This document shows positions 27,334 to 36,300 of a stretch of DNA of 64,000 nt, one piece after another. Each line of letters opens with the position of its first letter. Position 1 is the first letter of the stretch. Below the pieces are notes generated by a model. That model did no database searches. It saw only the letters and a program-made list of their open reading frames with translations, and was not told the origin of the DNA. Origin of the DNA: Nitrospirae bacterium GWF2_44_13 (GTDB lineage: Bacteria > Nitrospirota > Thermodesulfovibrionia > Thermodesulfovibrionales > UBA1546); the NCBI GenBank assembly GCA_001805105.1, contig MHEE01000002.1, positions 18,600 through 82,599 on the forward strand. The letters run 5' to 3'. Made by a program: the position numbers and the translations under genes.

Positions 27334-28227
27334 TTATTTTGCTTTAACAACAAGCACGGCGCATTCGGCAGTGCCGATAACCCTCTCTGTCACGCTTCCC
27401 ATGAGAAGCCTTGCGAGCGCTGCCTTGCCGTGACTGCCAACCACTATCAGGTCTGCTTTCTTCTCTTTCGCAGCCTCTATAATCGCTTCGTAAGGCCTTC
27501 CGGAATAAATCAGCCCTGTTGTCTTTATCCCTTCTTTTTCTGCAGGGCCTTTAACCTTTCTGACATTATCCTCTGCAACCTTAAATTCCTCATCAGCTAT
27601 AAGACCCTTCTGCATCTCGGAATGAACGATATCAAACGGAGATAAGGACTCGGATGGAACTACGGAAATAACAATAAGCTCCGAGTCGCAGCGCTTTGCA
27701 ATGCTTACAGCCTCGGAGGCTGCCGCAGCGCTGTATTTAGAACCATCGGTAGCTATAAGAATATTCTTAAATTCAAGCCTTGCAGCCCTTGGAACAACTA
27801 AAACATTGCACGGTGAGTGGCCAATGGTCCTCGCTGTCTCGCTTCCCATCAGGAGCCGCTTCAGCCCTGTCCTTCCGCGCCTTCCCATGATTATCATGTC
27901 TGCCTTATTTTTCTCTGCCTCTTCAACTATATATCTGTAAGGCTCTTCTCCCTGATGTGCGATTATCTCGCAGTTAACACCTGCTTTTAATGCCCGCGCC
28001 TTTACTGATTCAAGGTGCTCCCTTGTCTCTTTTTCCGCCTTCTCAATAAGCTGAGGAGCTATTGTCTCGTACTCGGGATTTGTCTCTATCACAGCGACTG
28101 CAACCAACTTGCTTGAGCATGTTTTCGCAAGGTTTATCGCTTCTCTTACAGCGCCTTCACTGAACTCTGAACCGTCTGTCGGTACCAATAATCTTTCAAG
28201 TTTTGCAGTTGAACATGCCTGTGCCAT
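27334..28227 (-). CDS. Universal stress protein, tandem ATP-binding Usp domains
   Basis: 297 residues, two complete Usp domains (about 8-148 and 152-297). Each carries the G-x2-G-x9-G-S/T ATP-binding signature: GRRGRTGLKRLLMGSET (about 124-140) and GSHGKAALARLLMGSVT (about 270-286). It is likely a cytoplasmic ATP-binding stress regulator. Its SD (GGAGGT) lies inside the end of the upstream membrane-protein gene. It is the third gene of a TSUP exporter/membrane protein/Usp operon. Confidence 0.93.
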   Translation of the reverse strand: MAQACSTAKLERLLVPTDGSEFSEGAVREAINLAKTCSSKLVAVAVIETNPEYETIAPQLIEKAEKETREHLESVKARALKAGVNCEIIAHQGEEPYRYIVEEAEKNKADMIIMGRRGRTGLKRLLMGSETARTIGHSPCNVLVVPRAARLEFKNILIATDGSKYSAAAASEAVSIAKRCDSELIVISVVPSESLSPFDIVHSEMQKGLIADEEFKVAEDNVRKVKGPAEKEGIKTTGLIYSGRPYEAIIEAAKEKKADLIVVGSHGKAALARLLMGSVTERVIGTAECAVLVVKAK

Positions 28228-28228
28228 T

Positions 28229-28672
28229 TCAGTGACCTCCTGTCTTTAAGATTCCGCTTGCCGCGAGGGCCAAAACAGCCACCTCGACAATTGCAATTAT
28301 CGCATAAGCCGTATCCTTCTTCCTGATTAGAATAGGTAAAATTACCATGTAACACGCAACTGTCAGTCCTGCCAGCATAGTAATTCCAACAAAATTCAGG
28401 TAATCGCCATTGCCCGCCAGCTTAATCCAGCCCCAGCCGGTCGGCACATTGAAAGCCTGATTGAAATCGTGAGCTCGCATACTCCAGTATGCTATCTTTG
28501 AACCCGGAGGAGTTTTAGAAAGGTCCCCGATAGGTATGTAACTTGGCAGCAATCCTGATATATACACGATAAAGAAAACTATAAGCAGGGCAAGCCCAAT
28601 CCACATCCCAATATTTAAAACGCCTGCATATGCAAGCTGCTCTTCCGACGCTTTCTTCTTATTTTCTGTCAT
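28229..28672 (-). CDS. Multi-pass membrane protein of unknown function
   Basis: 147 residues with hydrophobic helices at about 25-43, 92-114 and 122-143. A loop between the first two contains PSYIPIGDLSKTPPGSK and a Trp/Gly-rich GWGWIKLAG. No domain is recognised with confidence. Its place between a TauE/SafE exporter and a Usp, with tight spacing on both sides, suggests it works with the exporter, possibly as a small accessory subunit. Confidence 0.7.
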   Translation of the reverse strand: MTENKKKASEEQLAYAGVLNIGMWIGLALLIVFFIVYISGLLPSYIPIGDLSKTPPGSKIAYWSMRAHDFNQAFNVPTGWGWIKLAGNGDYLNFVGITMLAGLTVACYMVILPILIRKKDTAYAIIAIVEVAVLALAASGILKTGGH

Positions 28673-28681
28673 CTTATCCTC

Positions 28682-29656
28682 CTATTCCCATATACCAAGG
28701 CCCTTGAGCAGCGCCCTGGTTCCGGCAAAAAACAACAGGCCGATAACCATCGATTTAATGGCCTTAGGTTTTGACTTTACAAGTATCTTAACGCCTACAA
28801 TCGAGCCGAGCATTATGCCGACAATTGAAGGCACAACAATCATGGGCAATACTGCCCCCTGATTGAGATAAACCCATGCTGCTGAAGTGTCAGTTATGGA
28901 AAGAAGAAATTTGCTTGTTGCAACAGATATTTTAAGCGGGGCCCCCATCAATAAGTTTAAAACAGGAACATTGGCCCAGCCGGCGCCAAGCCCGAACATG
29001 CCGGCCATTACACCGATGACTATAAATAAAGCCAGACCCTGAGGAGTTCTATGGACCTGCCACTCAATGTCTTTTCCCAAAGATTCTTCTCTGTATATCC
29101 CCATAATATGAAGGCTTTGAGACAGATTGTCCGGTTTCGCAACATTGGGGAAGTCGGACTTCTTAGCCGTGATCATAATCGCTACGATGAAAAGGATTGT
29201 CGCTCCGAGAAGGGTATTGACTACGTTTGGCTTGAGAGCAAGACCTATCATCGCACCAACGATTGCAGCTGACGATGCGATAAGCGCCACTGGCAATGCC
29301 AGTCGAAGGCTCGCGAGGTTTCTTCTCAAGAGGCCCGGCCCGGCCGCGAGAGCTCCCGCAAGAGCAACGAGCAGCCCGGCGCCCCTTACAAAATCAATAT
29401 TGAACGGGAAAAACCCGCCTATAATGGGGACAAAAAGAACGCCTCCGCCGACACCTCCAAGAACAGCAAGGATGCCTAAGATAAAGGTAACAACAAATAA
29501 AGCCAAGGGCCAAACCCACCATGGCGTGGTTGATGCTGAAGCAGTTTCCTTTGCAACCTCCTGAGTTTCTGATGCAAAAGCAGATATACTAACGAATAGG
29601 GCCATTATTGAAAGAACAACAATCAAAATCTTTAAAACTTTCCTTGAATGAATCAA
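28682..29656 (-). CDS. Sulfite exporter TauE/SafE (TSUP) family permease
   Basis: About 324 residues. A signal-like helix lies at residues 6-25, then helices carry the TSUP glycine-rich signatures LAVLGGVGGGVLFVPI and MAGMFGLGAGWANVPVL. The family exports sulfite, sulfonates or related C2/sulfur anions across the inner membrane. The TTG at 29656 was chosen because AAGGAGG lies 7 nt upstream and it gives a clean leader. An ATG at 29698 is the alternative. With the TusA/DsrE operon it adds to the sulfur-handling character of the window. Confidence 0.87.
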   Translation of the reverse strand: MIHSRKVLKILIVVLSIMALFVSISAFASETQEVAKETASASTTPWWVWPLALFVVTFILGILAVLGGVGGGVLFVPIIGGFFPFNIDFVRGAGLLVALAGALAAGPGLLRRNLASLRLALPVALIASSAAIVGAMIGLALKPNVVNTLLGATILFIVAIMITAKKSDFPNVAKPDNLSQSLHIMGIYREESLGKDIEWQVHRTPQGLALFIVIGVMAGMFGLGAGWANVPVLNLLMGAPLKISVATSKFLLSITDTSAAWVYLNQGAVLPMIVVPSIVGIMLGSIVGVKILVKSKPKAIKSMVIGLLFFAGTRALLKGLGIWE

Positions 29657-29805
29657 TTCGCTTCCTCCTTGCTCTGCCAATATTGTTTCATTTAGCAATG
29701 ACGTGTTTAATTATTGAAACAGTTTCTATATTAACTCCATGACATTCAGAGGGTCAAGAGAAAGCGGATATTAAATTTTTATGAACCTATAAGAATAAAT
29801 TTGTT

Positions 29806-30681
29806 TCATGTTTTATCTGGCCTTTTCTCCCACCGCCTGTAATACATTTCTCCGAAAAATATCGCCGCAAACGCAAGTATAACCCCTGCAATGACATCCA
29901 CAACATAGTGATACCTGCAATAGACAGTGGAAAATAAAAGAAGGATCACAACAGGCAGATAAATCCGGAATAGAGTTTTCTTGTACCTGTATGCAAGGTA
30001 CAGCACTGTAAGCGCAACGCCTGTATGCCCGCTCGGGAACGCATCACGCTTTATGCCCTCAAGCCTATTCAGCAGATTCTGCATCGGCTCCGCCATTAAA
30101 AAACCTTCCAGCCTCTGCGTCTGTAAATGAGCAAGCGCAAACCTCGGCCCGAGCGCAGGCCAAACTATGTACCCGATATATGATAGATAAAAACAAAAGA
30201 GTATCAGAAACAGCGACCTGTCAAACTCTTTTCTCTGGTTGTTCCTTAGCAGCGCTATACCGAAAACAATAGGCAGGAAATAATATGTAGAGTATGCTGT
30301 CTGAAGAATGTCTGTAAGAAATGGATTCATTATCGCTTCAAGCATGACAGTGGGATGATTGCCGAAGATAATATAATCAAGCTTTATAAGCAGCGAGTCT
30401 ATATCCATGGGATTTACGTAATGGACAACCCATTCAAGACTGTCAAAGAGTATGATAACGCATATCATCGGAAATACAAGGTCATAGGTTATCCTCATAA
30501 ATCTGTTCCTATCCCTGAATCTTATAATTATGAATTGCAAAATAAGGAGCGCGGCATATATTGAAATTAAGAGCAGTCTCTTCGGGATAGCAGAGTTAAA
30601 TGCAATCGTGAGCAGCAGTAATATGCTCACAAATACCACTGTCACAGCATCAGCAGGCCTTAAATTAAATAGTTTTTTCAT
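29806..30681 (-). CDS. PAP2-superfamily membrane phosphatase
   Basis: 291 residues with at least five to six TM helices. PAP2 motifs: PALGPRF (about 165-171, as in the AUR1/inositolphosphotransferase-like branch), PSGHTG (about 206-211) and R-x4-H-x3-D in CRYHYVVD (about 249-256). It is expected to dephosphorylate or transfer a lipid head group at the membrane surface. Its start overlaps the NYN gene stop by 4 bp. Confidence 0.85.
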   Translation of the reverse strand: MKKLFNLRPADAVTVVFVSILLLLTIAFNSAIPKRLLLISIYAALLILQFIIIRFRDRNRFMRITYDLVFPMICVIILFDSLEWVVHYVNPMDIDSLLIKLDYIIFGNHPTVMLEAIMNPFLTDILQTAYSTYYFLPIVFGIALLRNNQRKEFDRSLFLILFCFYLSYIGYIVWPALGPRFALAHLQTQRLEGFLMAEPMQNLLNRLEGIKRDAFPSGHTGVALTVLYLAYRYKKTLFRIYLPVVILLLFSTVYCRYHYVVDVIAGVILAFAAIFFGEMYYRRWEKRPDKT

Positions 30682-31232
30682 AACTTGCTCATTGCCCTCG
30701 TTTTTGCCTTCTCTTTTTTTGAAAGCCTTCTGGGGCTTCCTTTTTTAGGAGGTTCATATTCATCTTCGTCAATCAGGTCAAATTCGCCCTTCTCAACCCT
30801 TAAGGGCTTGCCGAGTATATCCGAAAACTCATCCGATGAGACAACAACAGAGCCATTGGCCCATGCATGGTCTGCAATCTCCCTGTCAGAAGTTATAACA
30901 ATCCACTGTTTTTTTTCAGATGATACGATTCTCTTTATGACAGCATCTGCCTTTTCTCCGAGCCTTGAATAGATTACTTTGATACCCCCTGTTACTGAAT
31001 GGGACTCCTCACCGCTTCCGCTTTTCCATCCGTCAAACACAACAGTGATATCGTGTCCCTTAATTTTCCTGTATTCAGCAAGCCTCTCCACAAGCCTCTG
31101 CCTCTGGTTTTCAAGGTCTTTGTGATGTATGCCTATCAGATTATATCCGTCTATTATTATTGAAGCGATATCGCACCTCCGATTCCCATGTATTATAACG
31201 GAATTTTTTGCCCCCTTGACAATAGGCATCAT
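30678..31232 (-). CDS. NYN-domain (YacP/PIN-like) RNA-binding nuclease
   Basis: Up to 184 residues. IIIDGYNLIGIHHKD opens a NYN/YacP-type PIN-like fold. FDGWKSGSG, VITSDREIADHA and VVSSDEF carry the spaced Asp residues of its metal site, and the C-terminus is basic (KKGSPRRLSKKEKAKTRAM). The family acts on RNA, probably tRNA or rRNA. The start is doubtful: the outermost ATG at 31232 adds about 22 unlike-family residues and overlaps a divergent promoter. A TATAAT at 31197-31192 and GGAGGTG at 31180-31174 point instead to a start near 31169, where only an ATC codon is available. Confidence 0.82.
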   Translation of the reverse strand: MMPIVKGAKNSVIIHGNRRCDIASIIIDGYNLIGIHHKDLENQRQRLVERLAEYRKIKGHDITVVFDGWKSGSGEESHSVTGGIKVIYSRLGEKADAVIKRIVSSEKKQWIVITSDREIADHAWANGSVVVSSDEFSDILGKPLRVEKGEFDLIDEDEYEPPKKGSPRRLSKKEKAKTRAMSKL

Positions 31233-31256
31233 GTATGTTGTAATAATAATACAACA
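31216..31256 (+). promoter_or_regulatory. Promoter and operator of the xre-immA pair
   Basis: A consensus TTGACA (31216-31221), a 17-nt spacer and TGTAAT (31239-31244). Over the -10 lies a perfect inverted repeat TGTTGTA-7-TACAACA (31236-31256), which is the expected place for an autorepressing HTH protein. The start codon follows 21 nt later with a GGGAGGGGG SD. Confidence 0.8.
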
Positions 31257-31277
31257 GATGGGAGGGGGTAAATTTTT

Positions 31278-31649
31278 ATGAATGCAACATTATTTGGAGA
31301 TTTTTTCAAAAAGAAACGGATTGAATTAGGCAAAACTCTAAGGCAATTCTGTCTTGAAAACAATCTTGACCCCGGAAACATCAGCAAACTTGAACGAGGG
31401 CTTCTTCCTCCACCGCAGGGCGCTGACAAGCTTGAAGCATATGCACAGAGCCTGAAGATAAAGAAGGGGTCAGATGACTGGTACGAGTTTTTCGATCTTG
31501 CACGATTGAGTGCAGGCCGAATTCCAGAGGAGATACTCTCTGATAAAGAATTGCTTTCCAAGCTTCCTTTAGTCTTTAGAACATTGAAGGGACAAAAGCT
31601 CACAAAAGAGCAGCTTAATAAACTTGCAGAGAAGATAAAGAGTGCGTAA
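31278..31649 (+). CDS. Xre-family HTH regulator (antitoxin-like)
   Basis: 123 residues. The N-terminal lambda-repressor-type HTH (KKKRIELGKTLRQFCLENN, then DPGNISKLERG, about 11-50) is followed by a helical region. It lies next to an ImmA/IrrE peptidase gene whose ATG overlaps its stop (TAATG), the layout of Xre/COG2856 pairs. In such pairs the peptidase cleaves or inactivates the repressor, or the pair acts as toxin-antitoxin. Autoregulation through the inverted repeat over its own promoter is likely. Confidence 0.88.
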   Translation: MNATLFGDFFKKKRIELGKTLRQFCLENNLDPGNISKLERGLLPPPQGADKLEAYAQSLKIKKGSDDWYEFFDLARLSAGRIPEEILSDKELLSKLPLVFRTLKGQKLTKEQLNKLAEKIKSA

Positions 31650-32296
31650 TGGCAGAAGAACCTTTTGTTCCTCCGATTCTTTCCTATGAGCAGATAAACG
31701 AGTATGCTGAAAAATTTCTTAAAAAACACAAGGCAGATAAAAAGCTGCCCGTTCCCATTGAAGAGATTATAGAATTTGATTTAGGGTTAGACATAATTCC
31801 CTTCCCGAATCTTCAAAAGGACTTCGACATAGATGGTTTCATATCAGGCGACCTCACATCCATTTACGTAGACCAATTTATCCTGACAGACCGACCTTCA
31901 CGTTATCGCTTCACCCTTGCCCATGAAATCGGTCATTTTGTTTTACATAAAAGCTTTATGCAGAAAATTCATCCGAGAAGTGTTTCAGCATGGGAGGACT
32001 TTGTCTTGACTGTTGATGTTGAGGACTATGAATGGGTGGAGTGGCAGGCATATACTTTCGGAGGCATTGTTCTTGTCCCTCGCAAATATCTTCTTAAAGA
32101 CATAGCTGAACAGATAAAAGCTCTTAAGGCTAAAATAGCTCTTGTGAAAGCGAAAAAGATTCCGCAAGACTCGTATAAAGAATATGTCATCAACGCAATA
32201 GCCGAAAAACTTATTACAACATATGATGTATCAATAGATGTTCTGGTTAAGAGGATTTCAAAAGAAATCGAGAAGGGCATGATCTCAATTCCGTGA
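31649..32296 (+). CDS. ImmA/IrrE-family metallopeptidase
   Basis: 215 residues. The zinc motif HEIGHFVLH (about 92-100) follows RFTLA, as in ImmA/IrrE/COG2856 proteins. A downstream acidic WVEWQAYTFGG (about 130-140) supplies the third ligand region (E-W-Q-A). The substrate is probably the neighbouring Xre protein. It is followed by the convergent DUF3644/helicase operon, so it may belong to the same accessory island. Confidence 0.9.
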   Translation: MAEEPFVPPILSYEQINEYAEKFLKKHKADKKLPVPIEEIIEFDLGLDIIPFPNLQKDFDIDGFISGDLTSIYVDQFILTDRPSRYRFTLAHEIGHFVLHKSFMQKIHPRSVSAWEDFVLTVDVEDYEWVEWQAYTFGGIVLVPRKYLLKDIAEQIKALKAKIALVKAKKIPQDSYKEYVINAIAEKLITTYDVSIDVLVKRISKEIEKGMISIP

Positions 32297-32352
32297 TGGG
32301 AAGGCTATAAGGGATGAGGGAGAGTGTGGGTGGGGAAAATAGAAGCGATACA

Positions 32353-33330
32353 TTAAACGGTTTCTTTTAAAGTCTGCCCTTCACTCAAATGTGCAATAAT
32401 AAAATCAATCCATTTTTGATACCAGTACCATGTTCCACATATATCTATGCCGTAACCTTTAACTGGATTTTTTGCATCATTCGACTTCCATAAAAAAGTG
32501 TGCGCCGATGGGCCAAAATTACTAAAGCCAGCTTTCTTTACTTCATTAAACACAGCTTTTCTGAGAAATTTAGGTTTTTCCTTTTCGTCTTTTACCCAGT
32601 ATTCCTTCGAAATCGTTTTGGCCAACTCTGAGTTTGGATCAATGAATTCGATTACTCTGTCAGCCTGCCCTTCCCTTTTCGCCACAACTTTAGTAAATAA
32701 AAGTCTATAAGCATACCTCTCGCTATTTAATTCCTCGCCGCTTAGGGAATCATCAAAAGCAGCAATATATGACTGTATGTTTTTGGGAATTAAATTTTCT
32801 TTGTCTTTGATGGTTTTAGTTTGATGATAGTCTAACTCGGCAAACTGCAAACTTAATGCAAGGTTATTATCTAAAGAATACCTTTCCCCAAATAACTTTT
32901 TCAGGTAATAATTATAATTTAAAGCACATGCCTGATACCTGGCCGAAAGATAAGAGTCCAAACCCCTTGCCTTTTTATGTTCAATTTGGTTTCTTAATCC
33001 AATAAGAAACAGGAGGTTATTTATTGTATGTTTATCAAGTGGACAAGTCTGCTGCGAGAGACATTCTTTTAAGTCCCAATATTTGATACTGCCATCGGGA
33101 TTTCTTACAAATTTTTTGCGCTTCCCAGGGGTAGTAAAATAACGATAATCAATCCTCTTAGCTCTGTAATAAGCATGAAGAAGATATGTCCATGCAATCA
33201 CAAAAAGAATAATAAATGACTCGGTTTTGAAAGAAGTCAGGGGATTGTTATATATCTGAACGGCTGAAAGAGCGGCCTCTTTTGACTTTAGTATCAACTC
33301 AACTTTTTCAGAAAAGATTTTTTTCGACAA
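32353..33330 (-). CDS. DUF3644-like protein of the helicase operon
   Basis: 325 residues. The opening (KSKEAALSAVQIYNNPLTSF, residues 12-31) followed by a hydrophobic FIILFVIAWTYLLHAYY and RNQIEHKK (about 112-119) resembles DUF3644-type proteins seen near restriction genes. The RNQIEHK segment recalls HEPN-like RxxxxH, so a HEPN-type RNase role is possible but not shown. The TTG start is supported by GGAG 7 nt upstream. It begins 1 bp after the helicase stop. Confidence 0.7.
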   Translation of the reverse strand: MSKKIFSEKVELILKSKEAALSAVQIYNNPLTSFKTESFIILFVIAWTYLLHAYYRAKRIDYRYFTTPGKRKKFVRNPDGSIKYWDLKECLSQQTCPLDKHTINNLLFLIGLRNQIEHKKARGLDSYLSARYQACALNYNYYLKKLFGERYSLDNNLALSLQFAELDYHQTKTIKDKENLIPKNIQSYIAAFDDSLSGEELNSERYAYRLLFTKVVAKREGQADRVIEFIDPNSELAKTISKEYWVKDEKEKPKFLRKAVFNEVKKAGFSNFGPSAHTFLWKSNDAKNPVKGYGIDICGTWYWYQKWIDFIIAHLSEGQTLKETV

Positions 33331-33331
33331 T

Positions 33332-36300
33332 TTAACTCCGCCGCCTATTGATTTTTCCCCATTTAAACCCTATCTCCTCAAGCTTTTTAGTCCTATCGGG
33401 CGACAGTTTACCATTTCTGTAGTGATATATTTGAACAGCTTGCCATTGGCCAAGCTTAAAACCTTCAGGCGTGACATAACCATTTGGTGCATTGGGTTTA
33501 CCGAATTGTTTTTTATACATGATGGTTCCTTGCATGCCTTTTTTAAATGCCGCTTCGTGTGGGTCCCATTCAAAACCTATTTCTTCAAGCCTTTTTATCC
33601 TATCAGGCGACAATATGCCTTTCTGATAAAAAAACCTTTGCGCTTTTTGCCATGCCCCAAGCGGATACTTTTGTGGCATTTTATAATTTTTTGGTGCATT
33701 AGGGTTACCAGATTGTTCTTTATACTTTAAAGTTTCTTGGATTCCTCTCTCAAATGCAGCTTCTTTTGTATCCCATTTAAAACCTATTTTTTCAAGCCTA
33801 TGAATATCGCTTCCAGATAATTGCCCCTTTTTATAAAATTGTCTTAGATTTACTTGCCAAATTCCTAACAAGTACCCTTCTTCAGTTTTATAATTTTTTG
33901 GTGCATTAGGGTTGTCGTATTGTTCGCTATATTTCAAGGTCTCTTGAAAGCCTTTTTCAAATGCTGCTACTCGACGCTCTTCGTCGATGTTCCATTTGAA
34001 TCCTATATCTTCCAGTCTGTAAATCTTATCTGACGATAGCTTGCTGTTTTTATATTTCGTTCTTTGCTCAGATTGCCATTTGCCGAGTTTATAGCCACGA
34101 TCTGTTATATACTTATTCGGCGCATGTAGCGACTTGGATTGTTCCTTATATCTCAATGATTCCCGAAAGCCCTTCTCAAAAGCCTCATCTTTAAGAACCC
34201 ACTTAAACCCAATCTCCTCAAGCCGTTTAATCCTATCAGACGCCAGCAACTTCTTTCTATATAATTGCCTCTGCTCGCTTTGCCAAGACCCGAGTTTAAA
34301 CCCTGCTAAATTTACAGAACGAGATGCATTAGGGTTTCCTTTATTTTGCGCCTTGAATTCCAACGTTTTTTGAAAACCATTCTCGAATGCCTTTTCAAAA
34401 GCGTCCTCTTTAATAACCCACTTAAACCCAATCTCTTCAAGTAGTTTAAGTCTATCTGGTGCCAACTGCCTATTCTTATAGTATTGCCTAATATTAGCTT
34501 GCCATAGCCCAAGTGGATAACCCGTTTGTGTTTTATAGGTTTGAGGCGCATTAGAATCGTTAAATTGCTTTTTGTAATTTAGGGTCTCGCTGATCCCCTT
34601 ATCAAAAGACTCTTGCATAAATTCATCTTTGGGCAGCCATTTAAAACCTATTTCCTCAAGGCGTTTAATCCGATATGGAGATAACTTGCCCTTTTTATAA
34701 TATTTTCTTAGATTCATTTGCCAACTTCCAAGAGCATAACCTTCCGGCGTTTTATAGCCTTGAGGGGCATTGGGGCTTCCAAAATATTCTTTATATCTTA
34801 TGGTCTCATGCAATCCTTTTTTAAACTTTTCATCGAGTAACTCCTCATATTTGAACCACTTAAACCCTACGTCTTGAAGTTTTTGAATTCTATCTTTTGA
34901 AATTTTACCCTTTTTATAAAACTGTCTTTGGTCCGTTTGCCACTGCCCGAGCTTAAACCCTTCTGAGGTGGTATATTCATAAGGCGCATTTGCTTCCCCA
35001 AATTCCTCTTTATGCCTTAACGTCAACCCATACCAAAAATCCCAAGACCGTGCTATCAGCTCGATTGTTTTTGTATAAAGCTTCTTAATAAAACGTTTGT
35101 GATCTATTTTCTCTGTAAGCTTATAAAACTCAACTTTTTCTGCATACTCTGACATTATGTTTTGCCATTTCTCCGAATCTTCCTTGTTCTCTCCTTGCAT
35201 TGTCCTTAACTGCGAGACAATGGATTCAAGCCGCTGGTCTTGGCCCATCATTGCCTGAAGGACTTCCCATACAGTGTCAAAGTCAGAGCTTTTTAAGAAG
35301 TCTTCTGGAGTCGTATCCTCATCAACCACAACAGGGATAAAGATATATCCTTTTTCCTTCCACTCTGCTTTTCTCAATGCCCTTCCTGTTGCCTGAACAA
35401 TATCAATAATGCTTTTCTTCGGATCGATGAAGGCAACTGTGTCAACAGCAGGCACATCAACGCCTTCAATAAGGCATCTTGCATTGCTCATGATTCCGAT
35501 TTCTGATTCCCTGAATTCCTTCATTATGCCGTTTCTATAACCTGAAGACATTGTGCCGTTGACATGGAACAGATTAATATTTTTATCGGCTGTAGAAGCG
35601 CCTGCCAATTTGATGACCTCTTTTATGCTGTAAGGTGAATCGGGTTGTGTGAATGCCTTTGCACTTGGAACCCTGCTGTGGAATGTGAAAACCTTTTTCA
35701 GGTTATATGCATTCAATGCCTTAACCAATGCAACCTGTTTTGCGAATGCCTTTGCATCCCATTCCTTGCTGTCGTCTGTAGTAACCTCCCCGCCCTGTTG
35801 TATTATCTCTCTGACCTCTCTGTCGGTAACGCAGATAATAACAACTTTGTAATCTGTAATCAGGTTCTTTTCTATTGCCTGCCCAAAGGTCATCTCATAA
35901 AAAGGCTTCCCGTAAATCTCATTATCATCCATGCTGTAAAGGAGGATATCTTTCTCTTTTGCCTTCTTTGAAATGTGAGGCGCGTAGATTCTTGGAGTTG
36001 CTGTCATGAAGATTCTTTTCTTAATAGAAACGTTTTTGTCATCAATCGCCATATTCCAAACTCCGACATCCGAGCCTGTTGTCCGATGGGCTTCATCAAA
36101 GATTGCTGTGTCAAAATCAATCCCTGCATTCTTCACGGCTTCTGTCAGAACCTTGCTCGATTGATATGTTGAAAGCAGAATGGAAATAATTGAAGGCTCA
36201 TTTTTAAGAAACTCGGATACAACTCCTGTATCGGTAGTTACAGGCACATCCATTTCATAGAGATGCTCAACCGGCGAGTCTTTGCCTAAATCAACAGTTG

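Noticed and set aside
31229-31729. A minus-strand reading frame opposite the Xre gene
   Set aside because: It is antisense to the Xre and ImmA genes, which have motifs, SD and promoter; the minus-strand frame has no family signal.
33347-35040. CRISPR-like repeat array
   Set aside because: The units are about 204-228 bp, diverged and in frame, and encode protein repeats. There are no short identical repeats with unique spacers.
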